A stretch of 64,000 nt of DNA from Flavobacterium shii (GTDB lineage: Bacteria > Bacteroidota > Bacteroidia > Flavobacteriales > Flavobacteriaceae). Under the pieces are notes generated by a model, which did not search any database, was not told the origin of the DNA, and saw nothing but the letters and a program-made list of their open reading frames with translations. The number at the start of each line of letters is the position of its first letter. Within the stretch, counting starts at the first letter, position 1. The stretch spans positions 101,854-165,853 of the forward strand of contig NZ_JAOZEW010000014.1 of the NCBI RefSeq assembly GCF_025847235.1, written 5' to 3'. This document shows, one piece after another, positions 46,633-54,969 of this stretch. The position numbers and the translations under genes are program-made.

Positions 46633-48186
46633 ATGGATAAGATAAAAATACTTTGGGTTGATGATGAGATCGATCTATTAAAGCCACACATACTCTTTTT
46701 AGAGAAAAAAAATTACGAAGTAACGACCTGTAATAATGGTCTTGATGCAATTACAATTTTCGAAGAAAATAATTTTGACATTGTTTTTCTTGACGAAAAT
46801 ATGCCTGGAATGAGCGGATTAGAAACACTTTCGGAAATGAAAGAAAAAAAATCTACTATTCCGATGGTAATGATTACCAAAAGCGAGGAAGAATATATAA
46901 TGGAAGATGCGATCGGATCTAAAATAGCCGATTATTTAATAAAACCTGTAAATCCAAATCAGATTTTATTAAGCTTAAAGAAAAACCTCGATCATTCCAG
47001 ATTAATTTCTGAAAAAACTACACTAGATTATCAGAAAGAATTTAGAAAAATTGCGATGGAAATGGCAATGGTAAATTCATATGATGACTGGATTGAGTTG
47101 TATAAAAAACTTGTTTTTTGGGAACTGGAACTTGAGAATATCAATGATCAGGGGATGATTCAAATTTTAGAATCTCAAAAAGTAGAAGCCAATTCTCAAT
47201 TCGGAAAATATATCGAACGTAATTATGAAGATTGGTTTGCACCAAAAGCAGATAAACCGATTCTATCACATACATTATTTAAAGAGCTGGTAGTTCCGGA
47301 AATTAAGAAAAAAGATAAACCAATTCTGTTTGTTGTAATTGATAATTTACGCTACGATCAATGGAAATCATTTGAAACTGTAGTTGGTAATTATTACAAA
47401 TTGGAAAAAGAAGTTCCGTATTTTTCTATACTTCCCACTGCAACACAATACGCAAGAAACGCCATATTCTCTGGTTTATTACCAATTGAAATGGAAAAAC
47501 AATTTCCTGAATATTGGAAAAATGATGTAGAAGATGGTGGTAAAAATTTATATGAAGCTGAGTTTTTAAGCGCGCAATTAAAACGTTTAGGATTAAATAT
47601 AAAAGAAGATTATTTTAAAATTACGAATTTAGCGAGTGGTAAAAAACTAGCAGAAAATTTCAAAGCTTTAAAAAATAATGACCTTGTTACAGTAGTTTAC
47701 AACTTTGTAGATATGTTATCGCATGCCAAGACAGAGCTTGATGTTGTAAAAGAATTAGCATCAGATGATAAAGCATACCGATCACTTACATTGAGCTGGT
47801 TCAAAAATTCTCCCCTATTAGAGATTATCCAGCAAGCTCAAAACTTAGGTTTTAAACTGATCCTTACAACCGATCACGGAACAATCAATGTGAAGAATCC
47901 ATCGAAAGTTGTGGGTGATAAAAACACCAGCCTTAACCTTCGTTACAAAACAGGACGTAGTTTAACCTACGAGCAAAAAGATGTGTATGTTGTAAAAGAA
48001 CCTAAAAAAGTTGGTTTACCTACCATAAATATGAGTAGTTCGTTTATTTTTGCGAAAAATGATTTGTTTTTAGCTTACGTAAATAATTACAACCATTATG
48101 TAAGTTATTATAAAAACACATATCAGCATGGAGGAATTTCATTAGAAGAAATGATTATTCCATTCATGATATTTAATCCAAAGTAA
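46633..48186 (+). CDS. porX: PorX, two-domain T9SS response regulator
   Basis: PorX is a component of the PorXY system controlling the Bacteroidetes type IX secretion system and gliding. The 517-residue protein has a CheY-like receiver (1-about 125) with DD at residues 10-11, phospho-acceptor D54 in VFLDENMPG and Lys in LIKPVNP. It lacks a DNA-binding domain and instead carries a PglZ/alkaline-phosphatase-superfamily domain (about 200-517), with VVIDNLRYDQWKSFE, TTDHGT and HGGISLEEMIIPF motifs. Its partner kinase is not in the window. tsaE and alanine dehydrogenase follow. Confidence 0.94.
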   Translation: MDKIKILWVDDEIDLLKPHILFLEKKNYEVTTCNNGLDAITIFEENNFDIVFLDENMPGMSGLETLSEMKEKKSTIPMVMITKSEEEYIMEDAIGSKIADYLIKPVNPNQILLSLKKNLDHSRLISEKTTLDYQKEFRKIAMEMAMVNSYDDWIELYKKLVFWELELENINDQGMIQILESQKVEANSQFGKYIERNYEDWFAPKADKPILSHTLFKELVVPEIKKKDKPILFVVIDNLRYDQWKSFETVVGNYYKLEKEVPYFSILPTATQYARNAIFSGLLPIEMEKQFPEYWKNDVEDGGKNLYEAEFLSAQLKRLGLNIKEDYFKITNLASGKKLAENFKALKNNDLVTVVYNFVDMLSHAKTELDVVKELASDDKAYRSLTLSWFKNSPLLEIIQQAQNLGFKLILTTDHGTINVKNPSKVVGDKNTSLNLRYKTGRSLTYEQKDVYVVKEPKKVGLPTINMSSSFIFAKNDLFLAYVNNYNHYVSYYKNTYQHGGISLEEMIIPFMIFNPK

Positions 48187-48261
48187 AAGACAAAGTATTC
48201 AGTCTCTGTTCACACTAGAAATAAATAAGAATTAAGTTTAAAAAATATTATAAAAATCAAA

Positions 48262-48669
48262 ATGGAAGTTACCTTTTCGTTAGACCAAATTCAGGAAGTT
48301 GCACAACAAATTTTAGCACAAAATCCCAATAAGATTATCCTTTTTAACGGAGAAATGGGCGCTGGAAAAACAACGTTAATAAAACAATTGTGTAAGGATT
48401 TAGGAATAGAAGACGCAACAAGTAGTCCAACCTTTTCTTTAGTTAATGAATACCAAACAAATGATAACCAGATAGTTTATCATTTTGATTTTTATAGATT
48501 AAACCATGAAACTGAAGCGTTAGATATGGGTGTTGATGATTATCTCTATTCTGGTAATTGGTGTTTTATTGAATGGTCGGAGAAAATCCCAAGTTTAATT
48601 CCAGAGCAACATTCTATTATTACAATTGAATTATTGCCTGATGGAAAACGTTTGCTAAAACTAGTTTAA
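48262..48669 (+). CDS. tsaE: tRNA threonylcarbamoyladenosine synthesis ATPase
   Basis: TsaE is the small ATPase needed for the t6A modification of tRNAs reading ANN codons; it works with TsaB, TsaD and TsaC. The 135-residue protein has the Walker A motif GEMGAGKTTLIK at about 33-44, SSPTFSLVNEY, and a Walker B-like segment HFDFYRL followed by CFIEWSEKIP. Length and motifs are typical. It is 75 bases downstream of porX on the same strand. Confidence 0.94.
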   Translation: MEVTFSLDQIQEVAQQILAQNPNKIILFNGEMGAGKTTLIKQLCKDLGIEDATSSPTFSLVNEYQTNDNQIVYHFDFYRLNHETEALDMGVDDYLYSGNWCFIEWSEKIPSLIPEQHSIITIELLPDGKRLLKLV

Positions 48670-48698
48670 TTTTAAACCAGTTGTGTATAATTATCCAG

Positions 48699-48755
48699 CA
48701 CATAGAAGCATAGATTTCTTTATATTTTCTTTTATAAAAAATTTGTTTCTATGTG
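48699..48755. repeat. ACATAGAA inverted repeat
   Basis: CACATAGAA at 48699-48707 is complementary to TTCTATGTG at 48747-48755, with partial extension. It lies in the 227-base gap before the alanine dehydrogenase gene; nothing else is recognisable there. Confidence 0.55.
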
Positions 48756-48896
48756 TTAAACATTTTCGCCAATTATGCATTTTGAATTAGATTTAAAGGT
48801 AAAGCAATAGTTCTTTCGGGAATGTGTATTAGCCTATAAAATACTGTTTTATTAAAAACTTTTTACGTAATTTGTACTCTAAATTTTGCACAAACA

Positions 48897-50096
48897 ATGT
48901 CAATAACGATAACTCCATTTACGAAACAAGAATTATTGCCTCAAGAGGAAAAACTTGAAATTGGCAGATACAAAAGAGAACTTTTCATTGGAATTCCTAA
49001 GGAAACAAGTTATCAGGAGCGTCGTATTTGCCTAACTCCCGATGCAGTAAATTCTCTTACCTATCAAGGACATAGGGTAATGATAGAATCCGGAGCTGGA
49101 GAAAGTTCAAGTTATACCGACAAAGAATATAGTGATGCCGGTGCAGAAGTAACCAAAGATACCAAACGTGTTTTTGGCTGCCCGTTGTTATTAAAAGTAG
49201 AACCGCCAACTATTGCAGAAATTAAGTTAATGAATCCGGAAACGATTCTTATATCTGCGATTCAGTTAAAGACCAAGAAAAAAGCTTATTTTGAAGCTTT
49301 GGTACAAAAAAAGATTACAGCATTAGCATTTGAATACATAAAAGATGAAGATGGCTCTTATCCTGCCGTGAAATCATTAAGCGAAATTGCAGGAACAGCA
49401 TCAATACTTATTGCTGCCGAATTAATGATTACTGATGAGATTGGTAAAGGATTGTTATTTGGAAATATAACAGGAGTTCCACCTACCGATGTTGTAATTC
49501 TAGGAGCAGGTACTGTTGGTGAATTTGCTGCCAAAACTGCGATTGGTCTTGGTGCAAGTGTAAAGGTTTTTGATAATTCTATTACCAAACTACGTCGTTT
49601 ACAAAACAATCTTAACCAACGTATTTTTACATCTACAATACAACCCAAAGCATTATTAAAAGCATTAAGACGCTGTGATGTAGCTATTGGCGCCATGAGA
49701 GGTAAAGAACGTTGTCCAATTGTTGTTACCGAAACTATGGTTGAGCATATGAAAAAAGGTGCCGTAATCGTGGATGTAAGTATTGATACGGGAGGATGTT
49801 TTGAGACTTCGGAAGTTACTACGCATGAAAAACCAACTTTTATAAAAAGCAATGTTTTACATTATTGCGTACCTAATATTCCATCCCGATATTCAAAAAC
49901 AGCTTCACTTTCTATCAGCAATATTATTACTCCTTATTTATTACAAATGGCAGAAGATGGCGGATTGGAAAGTGCTATTAGATGCAATAAAGGTCTTAAA
50001 AATGGTATTTATATGTATCATGGTATTTTAACTAATAAAGCTATAGCCGAATGGTTCGATTTACCTGATAATGACATTAATTTACTTGTTTTTTAA
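48897..50096 (+). CDS. ald: Alanine dehydrogenase
   Basis: Ald interconverts L-alanine and pyruvate plus ammonia with NAD(H). The 399-residue protein belongs to the AlaDH/PNT family: FIGIPKETSYQERRICLTPDAV near the N-terminus, the Rossmann segment VVILGAGTVGEFAAKTAIGLGASVKVFD, and VDVSIDTGGCFET. It is somewhat longer than the Bacillus enzyme (about 370) by an N-terminal extension MSITITPFTKQELLPQEEK and an insertion. Transhydrogenase alpha subunits are related, but the extra domain needed for that activity is missing. Confidence 0.88.
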   Translation: MSITITPFTKQELLPQEEKLEIGRYKRELFIGIPKETSYQERRICLTPDAVNSLTYQGHRVMIESGAGESSSYTDKEYSDAGAEVTKDTKRVFGCPLLLKVEPPTIAEIKLMNPETILISAIQLKTKKKAYFEALVQKKITALAFEYIKDEDGSYPAVKSLSEIAGTASILIAAELMITDEIGKGLLFGNITGVPPTDVVILGAGTVGEFAAKTAIGLGASVKVFDNSITKLRRLQNNLNQRIFTSTIQPKALLKALRRCDVAIGAMRGKERCPIVVTETMVEHMKKGAVIVDVSIDTGGCFETSEVTTHEKPTFIKSNVLHYCVPNIPSRYSKTASLSISNIITPYLLQMAEDGGLESAIRCNKGLKNGIYMYHGILTNKAIAEWFDLPDNDINLLVF

Positions 50097-50109
50097 GACA
50101 ACTTTAGTT

Positions 50110-50117
50110 TACCTTTG
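50110..50117 (+). promoter_or_regulatory. Promoter -7 element for the small membrane protein
   Basis: TACCTTTG (TAnnTTTG), 16 bases before the ATG at 50133. The in-frame TTG at 50115 lies within this element. Confidence 0.6.
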
Positions 50118-50132
50118 CCAAAAATAGAATTC

Positions 50133-50516
50133 ATGAAGTTTGTACACCGTTTTGCATATTATTTAGTTGGTCTGGTTATGGGATGTTTTTTTGTAGCCCT
50201 TGTATTTAGTGGTAAAGACACACGTTGTAACTATTTTCCAAATGCAAGAGTTTTGAATGACTTAAGAAATAAACCATTTCATTATTCCGATGATGCATCT
50301 AAAGTTTTGGCAGAAAAATGGATTGATACTCTTGACATCAAGAACACATTACAATTTGGTGATGTAGATTTTGACAAAAGTAATATTGACTACAAAAAAG
50401 GAAAATTATACATTATAGAAGGTAAAACCTTGAAAAATCAAGAAGTAATACTAAAAGTAATCAATTATCCAGGAAAAGCTGTTCTGGAAACTATAGAGAA
50501 AAAACCAGCTAATTAG
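50133..50516 (+). CDS. Small membrane-anchored protein of unknown function
   Basis: The 127-residue protein (start at ATG 50133, MKFVHRFAYYLVGL) has one N-terminal membrane helix (about 7-27, AYYLVGLVMGCFFVALVF) and a C-terminal soluble part with two beta-rich segments. After the helix there is CNYFPNARVLNDLRNKPFHYSDDA. No known enzymatic motif is visible. Its position after alanine dehydrogenase probably reflects chance, as it has its own promoter. Confidence 0.7.
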   Translation: MKFVHRFAYYLVGLVMGCFFVALVFSGKDTRCNYFPNARVLNDLRNKPFHYSDDASKVLAEKWIDTLDIKNTLQFGDVDFDKSNIDYKKGKLYIIEGKTLKNQEVILKVINYPGKAVLETIEKKPAN

Positions 50517-50543
50517 AGCTACCATATATTATATAAAAAAAAT

Positions 50544-50625
50544 TAAACACGAATTTCACGAATTAGCACAAATTAGTTTCTGGAATTAATTTAACAAACT
50601 AAGTTACCGTTAAAATTCGTGTTTA
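50544..50625. repeat. AAACACGAATTT inverted repeat between convergent genes
   Basis: TAAACACGAATTT at 50544-50556 and its exact complement at 50613-50625 enclose further CACGAATTAGCACAAATT-type sequence. It may also terminate transcription in both directions. Confidence 0.65.
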
Positions 50626-50655
50626 CCTTTTATACTTACGCTAAGTGGTATATAA

Positions 50656-51327
50656 TTACAACCATTTAATTTCGGGAATTTCTTTTGATTTTAAAAATTC
50701 ATTTATTTTACTAAAATGTTTATTTCCGAACCATTTTCCTTGATTAGCGCTCATTGGTGATGGATGTCCGGATTCTAAAACAAAATGTTTTTTACGGTCA
50801 ATTTTAAGCCCTTTCTTTTTAGCAAAAGCGCCCCATAATAAGAATACTACATTCTCTTTTTTATCAGAAACAGCCTGAATTACAGCATCTGTAAATAAGT
50901 TCCATTTTAGATGTTTATGACTATTTGGTGTATCTTTCCGAACCGTTAAAGAGGCGTTTAGAAGTAAAACACCCTGATTTGCCCAAGATTCCAGATTACC
51001 TGAAGTTGGCATAAAAACAGAATCAAAATCAGTATTTAATTCTCTAAAAATATTGCGGAGCGAAGGAGGAATTTTTACATTATCATTTACCGAAAAGCTT
51101 AATCCATTGGCCTCTCCTGCTCCATGATATGGGTCTTGACCAATAATCACAACTTTTACATCTTTAAAAGCACAATGATTGAATGCTGAAAAAATTAAGT
51201 CTTGTGGCGGAAAGCAAGTTTGATTATTATATTCTTCTTCTAAAGATATTATCAGATCATTAAAATAAGGTTTTCCTATTTCATCTGATAATACCGCTTG
51301 CCAATCTGGATTGAGGTTAATTTTCAT
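50656..51327 (-). CDS. ung: Uracil-DNA glycosylase, family 1
   Basis: Ung removes uracil from DNA, starting base-excision repair. The 223-residue protein has the full set of family 1 motifs: the catalytic water-activating GQDPYHGAGEANGLSF (Asp in QDPYH), LLNASLTVRKDTPNSHKHLKW, and the Leu-intercalation loop with SGHPSPMSANQGKW. Length is typical. Convergent with the preceding gene and divergent from the MutS2-like gene. Confidence 0.97.
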   Translation of the reverse strand: MKINLNPDWQAVLSDEIGKPYFNDLIISLEEEYNNQTCFPPQDLIFSAFNHCAFKDVKVVIIGQDPYHGAGEANGLSFSVNDNVKIPPSLRNIFRELNTDFDSVFMPTSGNLESWANQGVLLLNASLTVRKDTPNSHKHLKWNLFTDAVIQAVSDKKENVVFLLWGAFAKKKGLKIDRKKHFVLESGHPSPMSANQGKWFGNKHFSKINEFLKSKEIPEIKWL

Positions 51328-51406
51328 TTCATTAAATTTTACTACAAATTAAGCAAAGTTTTTTGCAAAGTACCAATTAATACTACTATTTAGTTTCAAA
51401 ACTTTG

Positions 51407-51414
51407 TAACTTTG
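51407..51414 (+). promoter_or_regulatory. Promoter -7 element for the MutS2-like gene
   Basis: TAACTTTG (TAnnTTTG), 25 bases before the ATG at 51439. The TTG at 51412 is part of it. Confidence 0.6.
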
Positions 51415-51438
51415 AAGCTTTACAACTTACGATATAAT

Positions 51439-53604
51439 ATGATATCAATTACTGATAAAACATTACAAGATTTACAATTCCCTACAGTGCTCGAAACTAT
51501 TTCGGACATTTGTAATACTGATATAGGCAAGCAAAAAGCTTTAGAAATAGTGCCTTATAGAGATAAAGAAACTTTGATGCAGTCCCTAATGCAAACATCA
51601 GAGTATGTTTCATCTTTCCAAAATAACAATGCAATACCAAATCATGGTTTTGACGCGATTACATATGAAATAAAATTTCTTGCAATCGAAGACAGCTTCC
51701 TCGAAGTTGGAAGTTTCAGAAAAATAGCTACATTATCATCAACGGTTAATTTTTTATTGAATTACTTTAAAAAATTCGATGATTATTATCCTAATCTAAA
51801 TACTAGAGCTTCCCAAGTAGAATTTACCAAAGAAATCATTTCGCAAGTAGATGTTGTCGTAGATAAATATGGAGAAATAAAAGATAATGCTTCGCCTGAG
51901 TTATCTAACATTCGACGTGACATGAATTTAATTCGTGGAAAAGTAAACCAAAGTTTTGGTGTGGCTTTAACGCAATACAATAGTTTAGGTTATCTTGATG
52001 ATATTAAGGAAAGCTTTGTACAAAACCGTCGTGTTTTAGCCGTTTTGGCAATGTATCGTCGTAAAGTAAAAGGCTCAATTTTAGGAAGTTCAAAAACAGG
52101 AAGTATCGCCTATATTGAACCTGAAACTACTTTAAAATACTCCAGAGAATTAAGCAATTTGGAATATGAGGAAAAAGAAGAAATTACCCGTATTTTAAAA
52201 CAATTATCAAATGCTATTCGTCCGTATTTATCTTTGCTTATTGATTACCAAGCATTTTTAAGTGATATTGACGTCATTGCTGCCAAAGCAAAATATGCTA
52301 ATAAGATAAATGGTATTTTACCAACAATTACAGAGGAACGTCGTTTGTATTTTAGAGATGCTTTTCATCCCATTTTATATTTAAATAACAAACAGAAAAA
52401 TGAGATTACGCATCCACAAACTATTGAATTAAAACAAGATAATAGAATTATTGTTATCTCAGGACCAAATGCCGGAGGAAAAACAATTTCGTTAAAAACT
52501 GTTGGATTACTACAGTTAATGCTACAATCCGGGATGCTGATTCCTGTACATGAGCGTAGTGAAACTTTCTTATTTGATAGAATCTTAACCGATATTGGCG
52601 ATAATCAATCTATCGAGAATCACTTGAGTACATATAGTTATAGATTAAAAAACATGAACTATTTCCTAAAAAAATGCAATAGTAAAACTATGTTTTTGAT
52701 TGATGAATTTGGAACTGGTTCGGATCCTGAATTAGGAGGAGCTTTAGCTGAAATTTTCTTAGAAGAATTTTATCATCGTGAAGCTTTCGGAATCATAACT
52801 ACGCATTATTCTAATCTTAAAATTTTGGCTAACGAATTGCCTTTTGCAACAAATGCCAATATGCTGTTTGATGAAAAATCTTTAGAACCAATGTATAAAC
52901 TGGTTCTTGGACAAGCAGGAAGTTCGTTTACATTTGAAGTTGCTTTGAAAAACGGAATTCCGTTTGGTTTAATTAATCGTGCGAAAAAGAAAATCGAAAT
53001 TGGAAAAGTTCGTTTTGATAAAACCATTGCAACACTTCAGAAAGAACGGTCGAAATTAGAAAAAACTTCTTTGAACTTAAAAGAGGAAGAAACTAGAGCC
53101 CGTGCCGAGAGTAATAAAATGGAAAATATAAATGTCAAGATAAAACAAAAACTCGAAAGCTATCAGGAATTATATGATAGCAATCAGAAGACAATTTATA
53201 TTGGACAAAAGATTGAAGATATTTCTGAAAAGTATTTTAACAATAAAAACAAAAAAGAACTGATAGGTGAATTTTTGAAGATTATTGAAATTGAAAATTC
53301 TAAACGTAAAAAAGCAACTCCTAAAGAAGCTAAAGCAATTACCGAAAAGAAAAAAGAAGTTATTGCCGAAGTAACAGTTCAGGTTGAAGAAATTCGAAAA
53401 GAGAAAAAAGAAAAAAAATTAAAAGCTGTTATCGAAAAACCTAAAGTAACTTTAAAAGTTGGTGACAGAGTACGAATGATTGATGGAAGATCTATAGGAA
53501 GTATTGACGCCATCGAAAAAAATAAAGCTACTGTAAATTATGGTGTCTTTACTTCGAAAGTAAGTTTGGATGAATTGGAATTTGTAGAAGCTGGAAAAAA
53601 ATAA
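51439..53604 (+). CDS. MutS2-like DNA-binding ATPase without Smr domain
   Basis: The 721-residue protein (ATG 51439, MISITDKTLQDLQFPTVLETI) has the MutS2 core: clamp/lever helices (about 100-300), the ABC-type ATPase with Walker A in SGPNAGGKTISLKTVG, LTDIGDNQSIENHLSTYSY, and FLIDEFGTGSDPELGGALAE. After the coiled coil (about 510-580) there is a long Lys/Glu-rich linker and a terminal KOW-like domain (VGDRVRMIDGRSIGSIDAI). The Smr nuclease domain that ends many MutS2 proteins is not visible. Members are implicated in ribosome rescue or recombination control, not in classical mismatch repair. Confidence 0.9.
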   Translation: MISITDKTLQDLQFPTVLETISDICNTDIGKQKALEIVPYRDKETLMQSLMQTSEYVSSFQNNNAIPNHGFDAITYEIKFLAIEDSFLEVGSFRKIATLSSTVNFLLNYFKKFDDYYPNLNTRASQVEFTKEIISQVDVVVDKYGEIKDNASPELSNIRRDMNLIRGKVNQSFGVALTQYNSLGYLDDIKESFVQNRRVLAVLAMYRRKVKGSILGSSKTGSIAYIEPETTLKYSRELSNLEYEEKEEITRILKQLSNAIRPYLSLLIDYQAFLSDIDVIAAKAKYANKINGILPTITEERRLYFRDAFHPILYLNNKQKNEITHPQTIELKQDNRIIVISGPNAGGKTISLKTVGLLQLMLQSGMLIPVHERSETFLFDRILTDIGDNQSIENHLSTYSYRLKNMNYFLKKCNSKTMFLIDEFGTGSDPELGGALAEIFLEEFYHREAFGIITTHYSNLKILANELPFATNANMLFDEKSLEPMYKLVLGQAGSSFTFEVALKNGIPFGLINRAKKKIEIGKVRFDKTIATLQKERSKLEKTSLNLKEEETRARAESNKMENINVKIKQKLESYQELYDSNQKTIYIGQKIEDISEKYFNNKNKKELIGEFLKIIEIENSKRKKATPKEAKAITEKKKEVIAEVTVQVEEIRKEKKEKKLKAVIEKPKVTLKVGDRVRMIDGRSIGSIDAIEKNKATVNYGVFTSKVSLDELEFVEAGKK

Positions 53605-53850
53605 GTTTTCAGTCTTCAGTCGTAATTTTCAGTTTCTAAAACATGAAAATTAAGCTAAAAATCAAATAAAGCGATTTAGACAAACATCTACAAAAAGATG
53701 ATTAGTGAGCTGGAATATTTAAAAAAATGTATTAAAAGCTATTTATGAAAGTCGGTTTTGATTTATTAAATTTATGAAATACTTAATTTCGATAGAATAA
53801 ACCAATAATAAAGAAATAACTTTTCAATTGTAAAAAAATCGCAATCTGTG

Positions 53851-53875
53851 TCATTGCGAAGAACAAAGCAATCTC
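53851..53875. repeat. TCATTGCGAG repeat, copy A
   Basis: TCATTGCGAAGAACAAAGCA then ATCTC. Inverted relative A' lies at 53906-53928, forming a hairpin. Confidence 0.8.
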
Positions 53876-53905
53876 ATCCACTTTTGTTTTACCGGTAAAT
53901 ATCAA

Positions 53906-53928
53906 GATTACTTTGTTCCTCACAATGA
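53906..53928. repeat. TCATTGCGAG repeat, copy A' (inverted)
   Basis: GATTACTTTGTTCCTCACAA then TGA, the reverse complement of the same family, ending 18 bases before the GIY-YIG fragment. Confidence 0.8.
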
Positions 53929-53946
53929 CTTTATAAATAAGAAAAG

Positions 53947-54021
53947 ATGAAACCAGGTTTTTTTTACGCCATTACAAATAAATATCAAACGGTTGTATAT
54001 GTTGGGGTAATGACGGAATAA
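53947..54021 (+). pseudogene. GIY-YIG nuclease gene fragment
   Basis: A 24-codon frame encodes MKPGFFYAITNKYQTVVYVG followed by VMTE and a stop. This is the start of a small GIY-YIG nuclease: GFFY...VVYVGV carries the GIY-like and YIG-like strands, but the catalytic Arg helix and the Glu are missing. It lies between inverted pairs A/A' and B/B' of the TCATTGCGAG repeat family. It is best read as a decayed or truncated gene; whether the small peptide is made is unknown. Confidence 0.75.
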
Positions 54022-54030
54022 AACTCAAAG

Positions 54031-54053
54031 TCATTGCGAGCAACGAAGCAATC
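54031..54053. repeat. TCATTGCGAG repeat, copy B
   Basis: TCATTGCGAGCAACGAAGCA then ATC, 9 bases after the GIY-YIG fragment stop. Inverted partner is B' at 54127-54150. Confidence 0.8.
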
Positions 54054-54110
54054 ACACTAACATAAATTAGGGTTAAGTAAAAAAAACATAACTAGTTTTA
54101 GATAATAAAA

Positions 54111-54554
54111 ATGGATACACAAAACGGAATCGCTTCGTTCCTCGCAATTACAGCCGAGAACAAAAAAATAATTCTCTTTGATGGAGTTTGTAACTTATGC
54201 GATTCGGCGGTGCAGTTTATTATTAAGCATGATAAAAAAGATGTTTTTCGTTTTGCTGCTTTGCAATCTGATATTGGAAAAGAAATTTGTAAACATATAG
54301 GAGTTGATAATACCAAAGTCGATAGCATTATATTTTACGAACCTGGTGTTGCTTATTATTACAAATCGGGAGCAGCAATTGCAATTGCTGAAAATCTGGG
54401 AGTTTTATGGAGTTGGTTTTCTGTTTTTAAAATAATTCCTGTTTTTTTGAGAGATCCACTATATAATTATATTGCCAAGAATAGATATAAGTGGTATGGT
54501 AAGAAAGAAAGCTGTATGATTCCTACTCCAGAATTAAAAGCTAAATTTTTGTAA
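54111..54554 (+). CDS. DCC-family thiol-disulfide oxidoreductase-like protein
   Basis: The 147-residue protein has the DUF393/DCC motif FDGVCNLCDSAVQFIIKHD with the CxxC pair (C26-x-x-C29) near the N-terminus, and YKSGAAIAIAENLG plus the YNYIAKNRYKWYGKKESC C-terminal segment. The fold is thioredoxin-like; the substrate is unknown. The first 18 residues (DTQNGIASFLAITAEN) are encoded largely by repeat copy B' (54127-54150), so the original start has probably been replaced by a repeat-derived one. Confidence 0.88.
   Translation: MDTQNGIASFLAITAENKKIILFDGVCNLCDSAVQFIIKHDKKDVFRFAALQSDIGKEICKHIGVDNTKVDSIIFYEPGVAYYYKSGAAIAIAENLGVLWSWFSVFKIIPVFLRDPLYNYIAKNRYKWYGKKESCMIPTPELKAKFL
54127..54150. repeat. 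TCATTGCGAG repeat, copy B' (inverted), inside a gene
   Basis: GAATCGCTTCGTTCCTCGCA then ATTA, read in frame as NGIASFLAIT in the DCC-family protein. Confidence 0.8.
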
Positions 54555-54567
54555 GGCAACTTTTCTT

Positions 54568-54710
54568 CACACAGATTTTACAGATTTGAGCAGATTTTAT
54601 CTTAGACTAAATTTTGGTTTAATCTAATCTTGTCTTTTTCAAATCAAGGAGAGATTGTGGAAATTATTTTTTTTTACTCACACAGATTTAGCTGATTTGG
54701 GAGATTTTAC
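54568..54710. repeat. CACACAGATTT direct repeats
   Basis: CACACAGATTTTACAGATTT (from 54569) and CACACAGATTTAGCTGATTT (from 54679) are related copies within the 415-base gap before ettA. The gap also has GTGACTGAAA repeats at about 54780 and no reading frame of note. Confidence 0.6.
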
Positions 54711-54812
54711 TTTACGCTAAATCTAGATTCGACAGAGTTTTATCATTTTTGAATGAAGAAGAAATTACAATCTGAAAACTGTGACTGAAACTGTGACTGA
54801 AAACTTTAATCC

Positions 54813-54892
54813 TAGCCCTGATAGAAACGGAAATCCTTTTAGATTTTTCTTTAAAACCAAAAAGATTGTAGTGAATAGCAGGAAATAGCTCC
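54813..54892. ncRNA. Structured element, copy 2 (Flavo-1-like)
   Basis: Starts TAGCCCTGATAG, ends GAATAGCAGGAAATAGCTCC like copy 1 at 10513-10590, with the same CCTG/CAGG closing pairs, but a different apical stem. The preserved flanks with a variable stem suggest selection on RNA structure. Name is from memory only. Confidence 0.5.
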
Positions 54893-54916
54893 TAAAAAAA
54901 ACTACATTTTCTATAT

Positions 54917-54950
54917 AAAAAAAGCCTCAAATAATTTAATTTGAGGCTTT
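54917..54950 (-). terminator. Terminator of ettA
   Basis: On the minus strand AAAGCCTCAAAT pairs with ATTTGAGGCTTT and is followed by TTTT, 20 bases after the ettA stop. Confidence 0.9.
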
Positions 54951-54969
54951 CTTGTAATTGATCAGAATA

